A stretch of DNA of 64,000 bases from Phycicoccus sp. (GTDB lineage: Bacteria > Actinomycetota > Actinomycetes > Actinomycetales > Dermatophilaceae), in the NCBI GenBank assembly GCA_012927555.1, contig JABBOX010000026.1:26795-90794 (forward strand). The letters are read 5' to 3'. The first letter of the stretch is position 1, and every line of letters starts with the position of its first letter. The position numbers were made by a program, and so were the translations under genes. The notes below the pieces were generated by a model that worked only from the letters and a program-made list of their open reading frames with translations, did no database searches and was not told the origin of the DNA. Positions 18,501 to 29,778 of the stretch are shown piece after piece.

Positions 18501-19199
18501 ATGGGCGAACCACTCCTCGATGGCCAGCGCCGCAAAGAAGTGCTGCGCCAGTGTCTGTCGGTCGGCGTTGCGACTGGCACCTATGGCATCAGCTTCGGCG
18601 CCCTCTCGGTGGCGGCCGGCCTCAATCTGTGGCAGACGATCGCACTGTCGGCTCTCCTCTTCTCGGGCGCCTCACAGTTCGCGGTCGTGGGCATCATCGC
18701 CGCGGGAGGTTCGGGCGCCGCTGCGGTGGCAACCTCGACCCTGCTCGGCATGCGCAACGGTCTCTACGGCCTGCAGATGTCACGACTCCTCGGGGTGCGC
18801 GGCCTGCGCCGGGTGGCTGCCGCCCAGCTGACGATCGACGAGTCGACGGCGGTGGGGGTCGTCCAGCCCGAACGGTCAGCGCAACGTCTCGGATTCTGGG
18901 GCACCGGACTTGCGGTGTACGTGATGTGGAACCTGATGACCATCGTCGGTGCGGTCGTGGGCAACGCGCTCGGAGACCCCAAACGGTTTGGTCTAGACGC
19001 CGCCGCGCCGGCCGCGTTCTGCGCCCTGCTCTGGCCACGACTGAAGCGAGGTGACGCCCGTGCGGTGGCCGCCGTCTCGGCCGTCATCGCACTGGTGGTG
19101 GCCCCTCACGCGCCGGCCGGCATACCGGTCCTGGTTGCTGCGCTCGCCGCCATCGTGGCTGGCCTGCTTCCCCAGCGCACGGGCCCGGCGCCGGCATGA
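18501..19199 (+). CDS. azlC: AzlC family branched-chain amino acid exporter, large subunit
   Basis: Membrane protein of 232 residues from the AzlC/BrnF family. TYGISFGALSVAAGL, LLFSGASQFAVVGI and the LLGMRNGLYGLQMSRLL segment are typical, followed by about five further hydrophobic stretches. With the overlapping azlD it forms the two-component exporter type that moves branched-chain amino acids out of the cell. Substrate assigned by family only. Confidence 0.88.
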   Translation: MGEPLLDGQRRKEVLRQCLSVGVATGTYGISFGALSVAAGLNLWQTIALSALLFSGASQFAVVGIIAAGGSGAAAVATSTLLGMRNGLYGLQMSRLLGVRGLRRVAAAQLTIDESTAVGVVQPERSAQRLGFWGTGLAVYVMWNLMTIVGAVVGNALGDPKRFGLDAAAPAAFCALLWPRLKRGDARAVAAVSAVIALVVAPHAPAGIPVLVAALAAIVAGLLPQRTGPAPA

Positions 19200-19504
19200 C
19201 GCTCTGGACCACGGTGCTTTTGGCCAGCGGTCTCGCGTTCGCGCTCAAGCTCCTGGGCTACGTGGTGCCGCACCACGTTCTCGACCGGCCGGTGGTCTCC
19301 AGGGTGACCGCGATGTTGCCCGTTGCCCTGCTGTCGGCCCTGGTGGCGGTGCAGACATTCACCGGCCAGGGAGGTGTGTTCACTCTGGACGCGCGCGCAG
19401 CCGGGGTCGGTGTCGCGGTGGTCGCCCTCCGGTTCCGAGCGCCGTTTCTGCTCGTCGTGGTGCTGGCGGCAGCGACAGCCGGGATCCTCAGGGCTCTCGG
19501 CTAG
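19196..19504 (+). CDS. azlD: AzlD family branched-chain amino acid exporter, small subunit
   Basis: Small membrane protein of 102 residues with four hydrophobic segments (TTVLLASGLAFALKLLGYVVP, AMLPVALLSALVAVQTF, AAGVGVAVVALRF and FLLVVVLAAATAGILRAL). It pairs with AzlC, to which it is coupled by an ATGA overlap. Convergent with dapB, 6 bp away if dapB is read in its ancestral frame. Confidence 0.87.
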   Translation: MTLWTTVLLASGLAFALKLLGYVVPHHVLDRPVVSRVTAMLPVALLSALVAVQTFTGQGGVFTLDARAAGVGVAVVALRFRAPFLLVVVLAAATAGILRALG

Positions 19505-19510
19505 GGCTGA

Positions 19511-20256
<746 letters not shown>

Positions 20257-20277
20257 CCGCTCAGCCTAGTGAGACCC

Positions 20278-20318
20278 GAGCTGGAATGACGCGAGCTGGT
20301 ATGACGCGAGCTGTTGAG
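20278..20318. repeat. 15-bp tandem repeat upstream of the DUF2237 gene
   Basis: GAGCTGGAATGACGC (20278-20292) is followed directly by GAGCTGGTATGACGC (20293-20307) and a partial third copy, GAGCTGTTGAG. It lies in the divergent dapB/DUF2237 interval. Confidence 0.75.
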
Positions 20319-20324
20319 AATCCA

Positions 20325-20336
20325 TTGCTGCAGCAA
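20325..20336. promoter_or_regulatory. 12-bp palindrome upstream of the DUF2237 gene
   Basis: TTGCTGCAGCAA is a perfect palindrome about 28 bp before the DUF2237 start codon. It may be an operator; the binding protein is unknown. Confidence 0.3.
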
Positions 20337-20364
20337 ACGTGCTGCAAGCCGACATGATGGGTTC

Positions 20365-20769
20365 ATGAGTCTTCCTGAAGAGCCAGCACGCAATGTTCTC
20401 GGTGACCCGCTGGAGGAATGCGGCACGGATCCGATGACCGGGTTCTATCGCGACGGCTGCTGCAACACCGGTCCGCAGGACGTGGGCAGCCACACGGTAT
20501 GCGTCGTCGTCACCGCGGACTTCCTCGCTCATCAGCAGCGAGTGGGCAACGACCTGTCGACGCCTCGGCCGGAGTACGACTTCCCCGGTCTGCAGCCGGG
20601 AGACCGCTGGTGCGTGGTCGCGAGCCGCTGGATGCAGGCCTACCTGGACGGCGCGGCCGCGCCAGTGGTCCTGGCCGCCACGCACGAGCGGGCGCTTGAC
20701 GTTGTACCGATGGAAGCCCTGAGGGAGAACGCGATCGACGTCCCCAGCGACCCGGGCGGCCTCCTCTGA
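20365..20769 (+). CDS. DUF2237 family protein
   Basis: Conserved protein of 134 residues. The family signature is plain: NVLGDPLEECGTDPMTGFYRDGCCNTGPQDVGSHTVCVVVTADFLAH, then GNDLSTPRPEYDFPGLQPGDRWCVVASRWMQA and VVLAATHERALDVV. The conserved cysteines (CGTDP, GCC, HTVC, WC) suggest a structural or metal role, but the biochemical function of the family is not known to me. The ATG at 20365 matches family N-termini; the track start is 17 codons earlier and lies over the palindrome. Confidence 0.87.
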   Translation: MSLPEEPARNVLGDPLEECGTDPMTGFYRDGCCNTGPQDVGSHTVCVVVTADFLAHQQRVGNDLSTPRPEYDFPGLQPGDRWCVVASRWMQAYLDGAAAPVVLAATHERALDVVPMEALRENAIDVPSDPGGLL

Positions 20770-20773
20770 GGTC

Positions 20774-23539
20774 CTAGAGGCTTCTCAACGCGACCGACCA
20801 GATCCCACGGCCATGGGTGGCGGCATACAGCTTGCCGTCCGGCCCGACGGAGAGGTCGAAGACGGTCGTGAGTGGAAGCGCGCCAGCCGTTCCGGACACG
20901 CCCCCGACCCGCTTCCAGCTGCTGATGTCGCCGTTGCGGTTGAGCGTGCCCACCATCACGCCGTAGTCGGTGCCAACGACGAGCTTGTCGCCGACGCGCA
21001 CGACATCGGTGGCCGGCACGTCCGGGGTCCCGTCCGACTCGTTCGTCCAGGTGACATCTCCCGTCTTGGTGACGACGCCTTTCCACACGTGGTCCTGATT
21101 GGCGCCCGGTCCCTCGATGAAGCGGCGGTTGTAGCCGTTGAACACCAGGTAGACCGTGGCGGTGGTGCCGTTCACGTTGTCGATGTAGACACCGCTCGGG
21201 TACCGGCTGGGCAGTCCGGTCATGCTCAGCTCGCGCCAGGTGCCACCGAAGTTCGTCTGGACTCCGCGCGAGAAGCCGGTGCTGTTGCAGTTGGACTCCC
21301 CACACCAGGCGGCGACGACGACGTCCTTGGACGCGTCCTGCTTGGCGGCCGGGTCGGCGACCGCGTCGAGCCCGACGACCATCCGGCCGCCGGTGCCGAG
21401 GGTGGCGCGCTTGGTCCAGCCGTGGTTGGCCAGCGACGCGGCCTGCTGCGTGGTGGTTGAGAAGCCGAGGTCGTGCGTCCAGATGGCGTTGCCTCCCGCA
21501 ACCCACCGCTCACTCGCGTGGTCACCGGTGTTCTCGGAGCCGTGCACGACCCGGAACGGGGCTGTGAAGCGTGGGTTGGAGTCGGGGACCGCCAGATCCA
21601 TGATCGCGCTCGTCGAGCCGTCGGTCTGACCGCAGGTGGTGGTCATCCACAGCTCGAGGTAGACGTACTCGTCGAGGATGTTGCAGCCGTTCTTCGGGTT
21701 GACGATGATGTCGCCACCGTCGCCACCGAAGGGCGAGACCATCTCGGTGTTGCCCTGGTTGTCCAGGCGGTCACCGCGCAGAAGCGAGCCGCCGTTGTCC
21801 TGGAGCCCGCCTGCGACGGCGTAGCCACCGCGCTGCGGGTCAACGCCGACGCCCACCGAGTAGTACTGCAGGGTGCCCAGGCCCTGGGAGTGGTTCGCCC
21901 AGTCGTTGGCGTGGCCGAGGGAGTCGAGGGTCCCCTTGAGGGGACGCGACTTGATGCCGCCGTCGTTGCCGACGTAGACCCGTCCGCCATAGGTGACGAT
22001 CGAGTGCTGGTCGGCGTGGGTGGTCTGCGGACAGGTGTTGGCGGCGTCCGAGATCGACCAGCAGCTGAAGCCGAAGTTCCAGTAGGGGCCGGGCGTCGTC
22101 CAGCTGGTGCCGCCGTTCTTGGTCTCGTAGACCTCCTCGAGACCGAGCCAGACGTGGTCTGGGTTGCCGGGCTCGGCGAGGATGAAGTTGTTGTACCAAG
22201 CCTGAACGCCCGGCCGGTAGAAAACCCCGTTGGCGCCACTGAAAGCCGAGCCGGAGGCCTGCAGCTGGCCGCTGTTCGCAATCTGGTTCCACGGTCCGGC
22301 GAGGGTTCCGGACGGAGACTTGAATACCCCATAGAGCACGGTCTGGGGTGAGTGGGCCAGCTTCGTCGGCGACTCCACGACGGCATACAGAACCTTCTTC
22401 TTGCCAGCCGCGTCGGTACCCCACGCGAACTCGGTGTTGCCGACCTGCTGGTAGCCCAGTGCGCCCTGCGGGTTGACCTGGGCGAAACTGCCATCGGTTC
22501 CGTTGGCGCTGTAGTAGAAGCCGTTGTAGCTCGCGTCGCCGCTGCGCCAGGCCGCATTGGCGAGAACGCCACCGGCGTCGTCGATCGCCACGTCATTGAC
22601 GATGTTCTTGTAGGGCGTCGTGATCACGGCGTCAGCAGCCGGATTCGGCATGAACACATTGGTCCAGCTCCCACCTGCCTCGGGCACTCCCGCGGCGTCC
22701 AGCTGATAGCGCCAGAGCCCGCGGGTCGTCGCGGCATACGCAAGGTGGTTGGTGTCGTCGAAGCGCACCTTGTTGATGCCGCGACTCTCGAGCTCTGTGC
22801 CGCCGACCCGGTCCGTATCGGTGAACTGGGCATTCTTGAGGCGCGCAGCCGTGGCCCGCGGGTTCCGGAACATCCCCGCGCCGACGTACGACGTCCCCCC
22901 CGTGTTCGCCTCGCCTGTGGCGTACCAGAGAGCGCCGTCGTGGTACTCCAGATCACCGGTGGACAGCGAGAGGATGCCGTCGGAGATCGGCTCCCAGACG
23001 CCGTCGTCGCCAGGGTCGCTCAGGGTGTTCAGCTTCTTGCGGAAGACACCGCCGTTGGCGCCACCTCCGAACAGGTACCCGTCCCCGGCTGCCAGGCCAG
23101 TGATCCGTCCGGCGACAAATCCCGAGCCCCCTCCGGAGTTGGAGAAGTTGGGGTCGCGGTAGTTGGGATCGTCCGCGTCATAGGACAGGTTGGTGACTTC
23201 CGACCACGTACTGCCGTTGGAGGCCAGCGACCGGAAGTTGCCCAGGCTTGATGACAGCTGCCCGGCAGCGACGGAGCCGTAGGGGGCGAGCCGCGCGTTG
23301 GCCACCGAGGTGATCGAGGTGAGGATCTCCGAGGACTCCGTGCTGGCGCCGCCGACGATGGCTGGAACGCCGTGCCCCTCGCCCTCATGCTCGCCGCCAA
23401 CCTTCTCGAGGTAGCCGCGGTACTGCGGCCCCTCCGGCTGGCTCATCGTCATCACGCCGACGGTGACTGCGGTGGCAACGGCGACCACTGCGACTGTCGC
23501 AGTGGCGATGTACCTGTTTCTCTGGAGCGGGACGGCCAT
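20774..23539 (-). CDS. Secreted sortilin/VPS10-like BNR beta-propeller protein
   Basis: Exported protein of about 921 residues. The ATG at 23539 has GAAGGG upstream and yields an N-terminal signal/anchor segment, ATATVAVVAVATAVTVGVM. The rest shows beta-propeller signatures of the sortilin-Vps10/BNR class: GYLFGGGANGGVFRK, LEYHDGALWYATGEAN, RVYVGNDGGIKSRPL, VAGGLQDNGGSLL, FGGDGGDIIVNPKNG and the C-terminal LYAATHGRGIW. Such proteins bind peptides or glycans or act as exo-sialidase/xyloglucanase-like enzymes; neither can be chosen here. It occupies the place between pnp and dapB where many actinobacteria carry an M16 peptidase gene. The first 50 codons of the track ORF lack support. Confidence 0.82.
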   Translation of the reverse strand: MAVPLQRNRYIATATVAVVAVATAVTVGVMTMSQPEGPQYRGYLEKVGGEHEGEGHGVPAIVGGASTESSEILTSITSVANARLAPYGSVAAGQLSSSLGNFRSLASNGSTWSEVTNLSYDADDPNYRDPNFSNSGGGSGFVAGRITGLAAGDGYLFGGGANGGVFRKKLNTLSDPGDDGVWEPISDGILSLSTGDLEYHDGALWYATGEANTGGTSYVGAGMFRNPRATAARLKNAQFTDTDRVGGTELESRGINKVRFDDTNHLAYAATTRGLWRYQLDAAGVPEAGGSWTNVFMPNPAADAVITTPYKNIVNDVAIDDAGGVLANAAWRSGDASYNGFYYSANGTDGSFAQVNPQGALGYQQVGNTEFAWGTDAAGKKKVLYAVVESPTKLAHSPQTVLYGVFKSPSGTLAGPWNQIANSGQLQASGSAFSGANGVFYRPGVQAWYNNFILAEPGNPDHVWLGLEEVYETKNGGTSWTTPGPYWNFGFSCWSISDAANTCPQTTHADQHSIVTYGGRVYVGNDGGIKSRPLKGTLDSLGHANDWANHSQGLGTLQYYSVGVGVDPQRGGYAVAGGLQDNGGSLLRGDRLDNQGNTEMVSPFGGDGGDIIVNPKNGCNILDEYVYLELWMTTTCGQTDGSTSAIMDLAVPDSNPRFTAPFRVVHGSENTGDHASERWVAGGNAIWTHDLGFSTTTQQAASLANHGWTKRATLGTGGRMVVGLDAVADPAAKQDASKDVVVAAWCGESNCNSTGFSRGVQTNFGGTWRELSMTGLPSRYPSGVYIDNVNGTTATVYLVFNGYNRRFIEGPGANQDHVWKGVVTKTGDVTWTNESDGTPDVPATDVVRVGDKLVVGTDYGVMVGTLNRNGDISSWKRVGGVSGTAGALPLTTVFDLSVGPDGKLYAATHGRGIWSVALRSL

Positions 23540-23762
23540 GGCTAACGCCCTTCTGTAAGGGCTCGAGGCCCCGGGATCAGAGGTGGTGCGTCCGAGGTTC
23601 ACGCGGTACGGAGGCGGCTGAGTCTCAGGCCCCTCAAAGTACGCGTGGTGGCACCCGTGGACAAGAGAAGTTTTGGGGTGGTCGGACATATGGCCATTTA
23701 CCGTCGCGAAGGGCGCGCAGCTTCGGAATTCGGCCCGAACACCCTCTCGGCCGCACGCGACA

Positions 23763-23796
23763 AAGCCCGGCGCACCCTCGCGGGTGCACCGGGCTT
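23763..23796 (-). terminator. Hairpin terminator after pnp
   Basis: AAGCCCGG-c-GCACCC pairs with GGGTGC-a-CCGGGCTT around a TCGC loop, giving 14 pairs and one mismatch. On the minus strand it ends in GGGCTTTG, some 55 bp past the pnp stop. Within the 311-bp gap between pnp and the propeller gene I see only this, a tandem repeat, and presumably the propeller promoter. Confidence 0.8.
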
Positions 23797-23811
23797 CGGT
23801 GTCAGGCTGCT

Positions 23812-23845
23812 CAGTCGTTCAAGCTACTCAGTCGTTCAAGCTACT
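23812..23845. repeat. 17-bp perfect tandem repeat just past the pnp stop codon
   Basis: CAGTCGTTCAAGCTACT occurs twice head to tail (23812-23828 and 23829-23845), between the pnp stop and its terminator hairpin. Confidence 0.85.
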
Positions 23846-23850
23846 CAGGC

Positions 23851-26118
23851 CTAGGAAGGCTCGGAAGCCTCGTCAGCCTTGGCTGCGTCGCCGGCCGGGG
23901 CAGCGTCGCCAGCGCCAGCGTCCTCGGCCATGACCGCACCGAGGGAGAGCTTGCCGCGAGGGTCGATCTCCTTGAGCTCGACCTGAATCTTCTGGCCGAT
24001 CTTCAGGACGTCGTCCACCGAGTCGATCCGCTTGCCACCGACGAGCTTGCGCACCTCGGAGATGTGAAGCAGGCCGTCCTTGCCCGGGAGCAGGGAGATG
24101 AACGCGCCGAACGTCGTGGTCTTGACCACGGTGCCCATGAAGCGCTCGCCGATCTCGGGCATCGTCGGGTTGGCGATGGCGTTGATCATCGCGCGAGCGG
24201 CTTCGGCCGACGGTCCATCGGTCGCACCGATGTAGATCGTGCCGTCGTCCTCGATCGAGATCTGCGCGCCGGTCTCGTCCTGGATCTGGTTGATCATCTT
24301 GCCCTTCGGCCCGATGACCTCACCGATCTTGTCAACGGGAACCGTGACGCTGATGACGCGCGGGGCGTACTCGCTCATCTCGTCCGGGGCGTCGATGGCC
24401 TCGGCCATGACGTCCAGGATGTGCAGGCGAGCGTCACGGGCCTGGGTCAGCGCGCCGGCCAGCACGGAGGCAGGGATGCCGCCGAGCTTGGTGTCGAGCT
24501 GGATGGCCGTGACGAACTCACGGGTGCCGGCGACCTTGAAGTCCATGTCGCCGAACGCGTCCTCCGCGCCGAGGATGTCGGTCAGAGCCGCGTAGCGCGT
24601 CTCGCCGTCGACCTCGTCGGAGACCAGACCCATCGCGATACCGGCGACCGGGGCGCGCAGCGGCACACCAGCGTTGAGCATCGACAGGGTCGAGGCGCAG
24701 ACCGAGCCCATGGACGTCGAGCCGTTGGAGCTGAGAGCCTCAGACACCTGACGGATCGCGTACGGGAACTCCTCGCGGGTCGGCAGCACGGGCATGAGCG
24801 CACGCTCAGCCAGGGCGCCGTGACCGATCTCGCGGCGCTTGGGGGAACCGACGCGGCCGGTCTCACCAGTGCTGTAGGGCGGGAAGTTGTAGTTGTGCAT
24901 GTAGCGCTTGCGCGTCTCCGGGGAGAGCGTGTCGAGCATCTGCTCCATGCGCAGCATGTTCAGCGTGGTGACACCCATGATCTGGGTCTCGCCGCGCTCG
25001 AAGATCGCCGAACCGTGGACGCGGGGCAGGACCTCGACCTCGGCGCCCAGGGCGCGGATGTCGGCCAGACCACGGCCGTCGATACGGACCTTGTCACGCA
25101 GGATCCGCTGGCGGATGAGCTTCTTCTGCACCGCGCGGTATGCCGCGGAGATCTCCTTGTCGCGACCCTCGAACTTCTCAGCGAGATCGCCCTGGACAGC
25201 AGCCTTGATCTCGTCGATGCGGCTCTCGCGGTCCTGCTTGTCGGCAATCTGGAGCGCCGAGGTCAGGTCGCCGGAGACGGCGCCTTCGACGGCCACGTAG
25301 ACGTCATCCTGGTAGTCCAGGAACACCGGGAAGTCCTGAACCGGCTTGGCGGCCTTGCCCGCGAGCTCGGTCTGGGCCTGGCACAGCGCGGCAATGAACT
25401 TCTTGGAGGCCTCGAGGCCCTCAGCGACGACCGACTCGGTCGGTGCGCCCTGGCCCTGAACCTTGACCAGGTCCCAGGTGGACATCGTGGACTCGGCCTC
25501 GACCATCATGATCGCGACGTCCTCGACACCATGCTTGTCGGTGACGACGCGGCCGGCGACGACCATGTCGAACACCGAACGCTCGCTGTCGGCGAAGGTC
25601 GGGAAGGCAATCCAGTTACCGTCGATCAGCGAGACGCGCGTCGCGCCGATCGGGCCGCTGAACGGCAGTCCGGAGATCTGCGTCGACGCGGATGCGGCGT
25701 TGATGGCCAGCACGTCGTACTGGTGATCAGGGTTGAGCGCCAGGACCGTGATGACGACCTGGACCTCGTTGCGCAGACCCTTCTTGAAGGTCGGGCGCAG
25801 CGGCCGGTCGATCAGACGGCAGGTGAGGATGGCGTCGGTGGAGGGGCGACCCTCACGACGGAAGAAAGAGCCGGGGATCTTGCCGGCGGCATACATGCGC
25901 TCTTCGACATCGACCGTCAGCGGGAAGAAGTCGAACTGTTCCTTGGGGTGCTTGCCGGCCGTGGTGGTCGACAGCAACATGGTGTCTTCATCGAGGTAGG
26001 CGACAACTGCGCCGCCGGCCTGCTTGGCCAGACGCCCGGTCTCGAACCGGACGGTGCGGGTGCCGTATGAGCCGTTGTCAATGGTGGCTTCGGCGAACTG
26101 AATCTCTGGACCCTCCAT
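23851..26118 (-). CDS. pnp: Polyribonucleotide nucleotidyltransferase (PNPase)
   Basis: Phosphorolytic 3'-5' exoribonuclease and RNA polymerase of 755 residues, a degradosome component. It has two RNase PH domains: the N-terminal one begins [31 protein letters not shown], and the second includes [21 protein letters not shown] and [19 protein letters not shown] (catalytic Asp residues). Then come the KH domain ([21 protein letters not shown]) and the S1 domain ([28 protein letters not shown]). The ATG at 26118 has AGGAGG 5 nt upstream. An acidic Ala/Asp tail ([21 protein letters not shown]) ends it. Downstream of rpsO, the classical order. Confidence 0.96.
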   Translation of the reverse strand: MEGPEIQFAEATIDNGSYGTRTVRFETGRLAKQAGGAVVAYLDEDTMLLSTTTAGKHPKEQFDFFPLTVDVEERMYAAGKIPGSFFRREGRPSTDAILTCRLIDRPLRPTFKKGLRNEVQVVITVLALNPDHQYDVLAINAASASTQISGLPFSGPIGATRVSLIDGNWIAFPTFADSERSVFDMVVAGRVVTDKHGVEDVAIMMVEAESTMSTWDLVKVQGQGAPTESVVAEGLEASKKFIAALCQAQTELAGKAAKPVQDFPVFLDYQDDVYVAVEGAVSGDLTSALQIADKQDRESRIDEIKAAVQGDLAEKFEGRDKEISAAYRAVQKKLIRQRILRDKVRIDGRGLADIRALGAEVEVLPRVHGSAIFERGETQIMGVTTLNMLRMEQMLDTLSPETRKRYMHNYNFPPYSTGETGRVGSPKRREIGHGALAERALMPVLPTREEFPYAIRQVSEALSSNGSTSMGSVCASTLSMLNAGVPLRAPVAGIAMGLVSDEVDGETRYAALTDILGAEDAFGDMDFKVAGTREFVTAIQLDTKLGGIPASVLAGALTQARDARLHILDVMAEAIDAPDEMSEYAPRVISVTVPVDKIGEVIGPKGKMINQIQDETGAQISIEDDGTIYIGATDGPSAEAARAMINAIANPTMPEIGERFMGTVVKTTTFGAFISLLPGKDGLLHISEVRKLVGGKRIDSVDDVLKIGQKIQVELKEIDPRGKLSLGAVMAEDAGAGDAAPAGDAAKADEASEPS

Positions 26119-26277
26119 GGGGTCCTCCTTTTCTCTATAACTGCCGTGCATCGTCGTTGTGCACGCGCTTTCAATAGGTTGAGCATCTTCTTCGGGCGGG
26201 GCACCGCGTGTGGCGGGACTCCCTGGGGCGGTGAATCTGGGGCGGTGAAGCTGGTTGCCCCGCTCTCAAACGAAAGA

Positions 26278-26311
26278 AGCGGCTCCCTCACGTGACGTGG
26301 AGGGGGCCGCT
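26278..26311 (-). terminator. rpsO terminator/processing hairpin in the rpsO-pnp interval
   Basis: AGCGGC-t-CCCTC (26278-26289) pairs with GAGGG-g-GCCGCT (26300-26311). In the minus-strand transcript the stem is followed by TTCTTTCGTTT, a U-rich tract. It could terminate rpsO and also be the RNase processing site found between rpsO and pnp in other bacteria. Confidence 0.75.
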
Positions 26312-26327
26312 CCATCGGATGGAACGA

Positions 26328-26597
26328 TTATCGGCGCAAACCGAGGCGTTTGATCAGCTCACGGTAGCGAGTGACGTCGGTGGCCTCGAGGTAGCGCAGC
26401 ATGCGCTTGCGGCGGCCGACCAGCAGCAGCAGGCCGCGGCGGCTGTGGTGGTCGTGCTTGTGCTCACGCGAGTGCTCGGTAAGGTCCAGGATGCGGCGGG
26501 TGAGCATCGCGATCTGAACCTCGGGGGAACCGGTGTCGCCCTCTTTGGTGGCGTACTCGGTCATGATCTCGGCCTTCACGGCAGTGTCTAGGGGCAC
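26328..26597 (-). CDS. rpsO: 30S ribosomal protein S15
   Basis: Primary 16S rRNA-binding protein of 89 residues from a GTG at 26597 with AAGGAG 7 nt upstream. The sequence [42 protein letters not shown] and [25 protein letters not shown] are S15 signatures. The length equals E. coli S15. The track ORF adds 27 spurious codons. Confidence 0.97.
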   Translation of the reverse strand: MPLDTAVKAEIMTEYATKEGDTGSPEVQIAMLTRRILDLTEHSREHKHDHHSRRGLLLLVGRRKRMLRYLEATDVTRYRELIKRLGLRR

Positions 26598-26718
26598 GCG
26601 GTATCTCCTTGGTTTTTTCGTTGCGCGGTGCCTTGGGGCAGGTTCACCCAGGCTCTCTGTCTCCGCGGCCGGTTGCACGGCACGATCAAGATACCAGCGG
26701 CGCGGGTCACCGTCCTAA

Positions 26719-27762
<1,044 letters not shown>

Positions 27763-27765
27763 GTC

Positions 27766-29778
27766 TCAGCGCTGCGACCGGATCGCCTCGTAGATCTGTC
27801 GGACGGCGGGCGCGGAGGTCTCGGCGCCGGTGCCGGCCTGTGACACCACGACGACGACGGCGTATTTCGGCTTGTTGGCCGGGGCGTAGCTCACGAACCA
27901 CGACGTGGTCTGCTTGCCGAACACCTCGGCCGTTCCGGTCTTGCCCGCAACGGGATAGCTCGCCAGCGGGAAGCCTGCGAAGGCCGTCTTGGCGGTCCCG
28001 TCGGAGACGACGCCCCGCAGTGCCGAGTGCAGGAACGTCAGCATGCTGGGGCTCAGCCCGACCCGACCCCTGGCTTTCGGTGTGATGGTCCGCACCAGCG
28101 TCCCGTCCGGCTTGGCGAAGGCGGCGGCAACCTGGGGCGTCCACAGCGTCCCGCCATTGGCGATCGCCGCATAGGCCGATGCCATCTGCAGCGGCGTCAC
28201 CGCAACATCGCCCTGCCCGATCGCGAAGTTGGCCGCGTCTCCGGCCCGGAACTGGAACCCGGTCTGGCAGTTCTCGACCGCCAGCGCCTTGAGATAGACG
28301 GCCCTCGCGGGATCGGTCCGGGCGACGTCCGGATAGCCGGTCACGGCTCTGGCACAGGTGTCGACCTTGGTGTCGTCCCAGTTCTGCTGCTTCCACGCCC
28401 GGTCCGGGATCCGCCCGGAGGCCTCCCCCGGCAGGTCAATGCCCGTCCGGACGCCGAGCCCATAGTCCTTCGCCATCGCCACGAACGGGTCGCCGGCGTC
28501 GGACTTCGCGGCCAGTCCTCCCTGCGAGAGCCAGGACCTGTAGGCGAACTGGTAGAAGATCGTGTCGCAGGAGATGACGAGGGCGGTGTGCAGGTTGATC
28601 ACGCCGTGGGCTGTGGACTCATAGTTGTGGAAGTCCCGGTTGCCGACCCGGAAGCTCGCACCACAGTTGTACGTCCCCGTCAGGCTGTTGCCGGCATTGA
28701 TCGCCGCCGGCAGGGAGATGGCCTTGAATGTCGAGGCCGGGGAGAACACCGAGGACGTCAGCCGGCTGACCAACGGCGTGCCCGCCTTGGCGTCGGTCAG
28801 CGCCGCGAGGTCGCGCGCGCGGAGACCCCCCGGCCAGACCTCCGGGCGGTATGACGGATAGCTCGCCGCCGCCACCACCGCGCCGTTGGTGACGTCCATG
28901 ACCACGGCCGCACCCGAGTCCGCCTTCCATCCACGAGAGCGCGCGGCGGTGATCGCATCGGCCAGCGCCTTCTCGCTGGCTGCCTGAATGGGAGCGCTGA
29001 GGTGCGTGATGACATCGAGACCCGGGACGGGGCTGGTGGCCGAGATCTGGCCTGTGACAACACTTCTGGGGTCGATTGAGACTGTGGTGCGGCCACTGAC
29101 GCCACGCAGCACGTCGTCGTACTGCGCCTCGAGACCGGACCTTCCGACCAGATCCGTGTCGGCGATCTGTCCGGCTGCGCCGTTGACGTCGGCGACGGTG
29201 GCGCGATTGAGATAGCCCAGGACGTGGCTGGCCTGGAGTCCGTCAAGGTGCGGGTAGTGGCGAACGGGTTGGGCACCGACGCCGATCCCGGGGAAGTTCT
29301 CGGGCTGCTCGAGCAGACTCAGGGCACGCTGCGGGTCGACTCCCTCGGCGATCGGGATCGGTTGGTACGGCGAGCCGTTGAAGCAGAGAGGCACCTTGGG
29401 TGCACCCACGGTTCCGCACAGGTACGTCTTGCCCCAGAGCTGAGCGAACGGCATACCGAGCAGTGCGGCGACACGACCGACCAGGGCACGTCCGCCATCC
29501 TTGGCAGACAGCAGGGCCGACCTTTCGACGGTCACAAATGCCGCAGACGTGTTGTCTGCCAGCGGTTTTCGCGCCGCATCCAGAATCCGGCCGCGGACCG
29601 CAGGCTGGACGATGACGCGGGTGTTCACCTGGGTCGCCGCGAGGGCATAAGCATCGTGGTCGCCGATCTGCACCATGGTCAGCCGCGTGAGCAACGTGCC
29701 CATGAGAACGACGACGATGACGACGAATACCCATAGTCGGACCTGGTAGTGCCGGCGGGCAGCCATGGGAAAACTCAT
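27766..29778 (-). CDS. mrdA: Penicillin-binding protein 2 (elongasome transpeptidase)
   Basis: Class B PBP of 670 residues that crosslinks peptidoglycan during elongation. One N-terminal transmembrane helix (LWVFVVIVVVLMGTLLTRLTM) precedes the dimerisation domain (RGRILDAARKPLADN). The transpeptidase domain has SPASTFKAISL (SxxK serine), SCD in the SxN position and PVAGKTGTAEVFG (KTG). The ATG at 29778 overlaps the mreD stop as ATGA; about 195 extra codons in the track ORF are shadows of mreD. No rodA follows, which is unusual for this operon. Confidence 0.92.
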   Translation of the reverse strand: MSFPMAARRHYQVRLWVFVVIVVVLMGTLLTRLTMVQIGDHDAYALAATQVNTRVIVQPAVRGRILDAARKPLADNTSAAFVTVERSALLSAKDGGRALVGRVAALLGMPFAQLWGKTYLCGTVGAPKVPLCFNGSPYQPIPIAEGVDPQRALSLLEQPENFPGIGVGAQPVRHYPHLDGLQASHVLGYLNRATVADVNGAAGQIADTDLVGRSGLEAQYDDVLRGVSGRTTVSIDPRSVVTGQISATSPVPGLDVITHLSAPIQAASEKALADAITAARSRGWKADSGAAVVMDVTNGAVVAAASYPSYRPEVWPGGLRARDLAALTDAKAGTPLVSRLTSSVFSPASTFKAISLPAAINAGNSLTGTYNCGASFRVGNRDFHNYESTAHGVINLHTALVISCDTIFYQFAYRSWLSQGGLAAKSDAGDPFVAMAKDYGLGVRTGIDLPGEASGRIPDRAWKQQNWDDTKVDTCARAVTGYPDVARTDPARAVYLKALAVENCQTGFQFRAGDAANFAIGQGDVAVTPLQMASAYAAIANGGTLWTPQVAAAFAKPDGTLVRTITPKARGRVGLSPSMLTFLHSALRGVVSDGTAKTAFAGFPLASYPVAGKTGTAEVFGKQTTSWFVSYAPANKPKYAVVVVVSQAGTGAETSAPAVRQIYEAIRSQR

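Noticed and set aside
23540-23760. Possible c-di-AMP (ydaO) leader before the secreted propeller gene
   Set aside because: Looked for the conserved GGGGAA/GGGTGAA blocks in order and did not find them.
24064-26070. 668-aa plus-strand ORF
   Set aside because: Antisense shadow of pnp; no domain or start signal.
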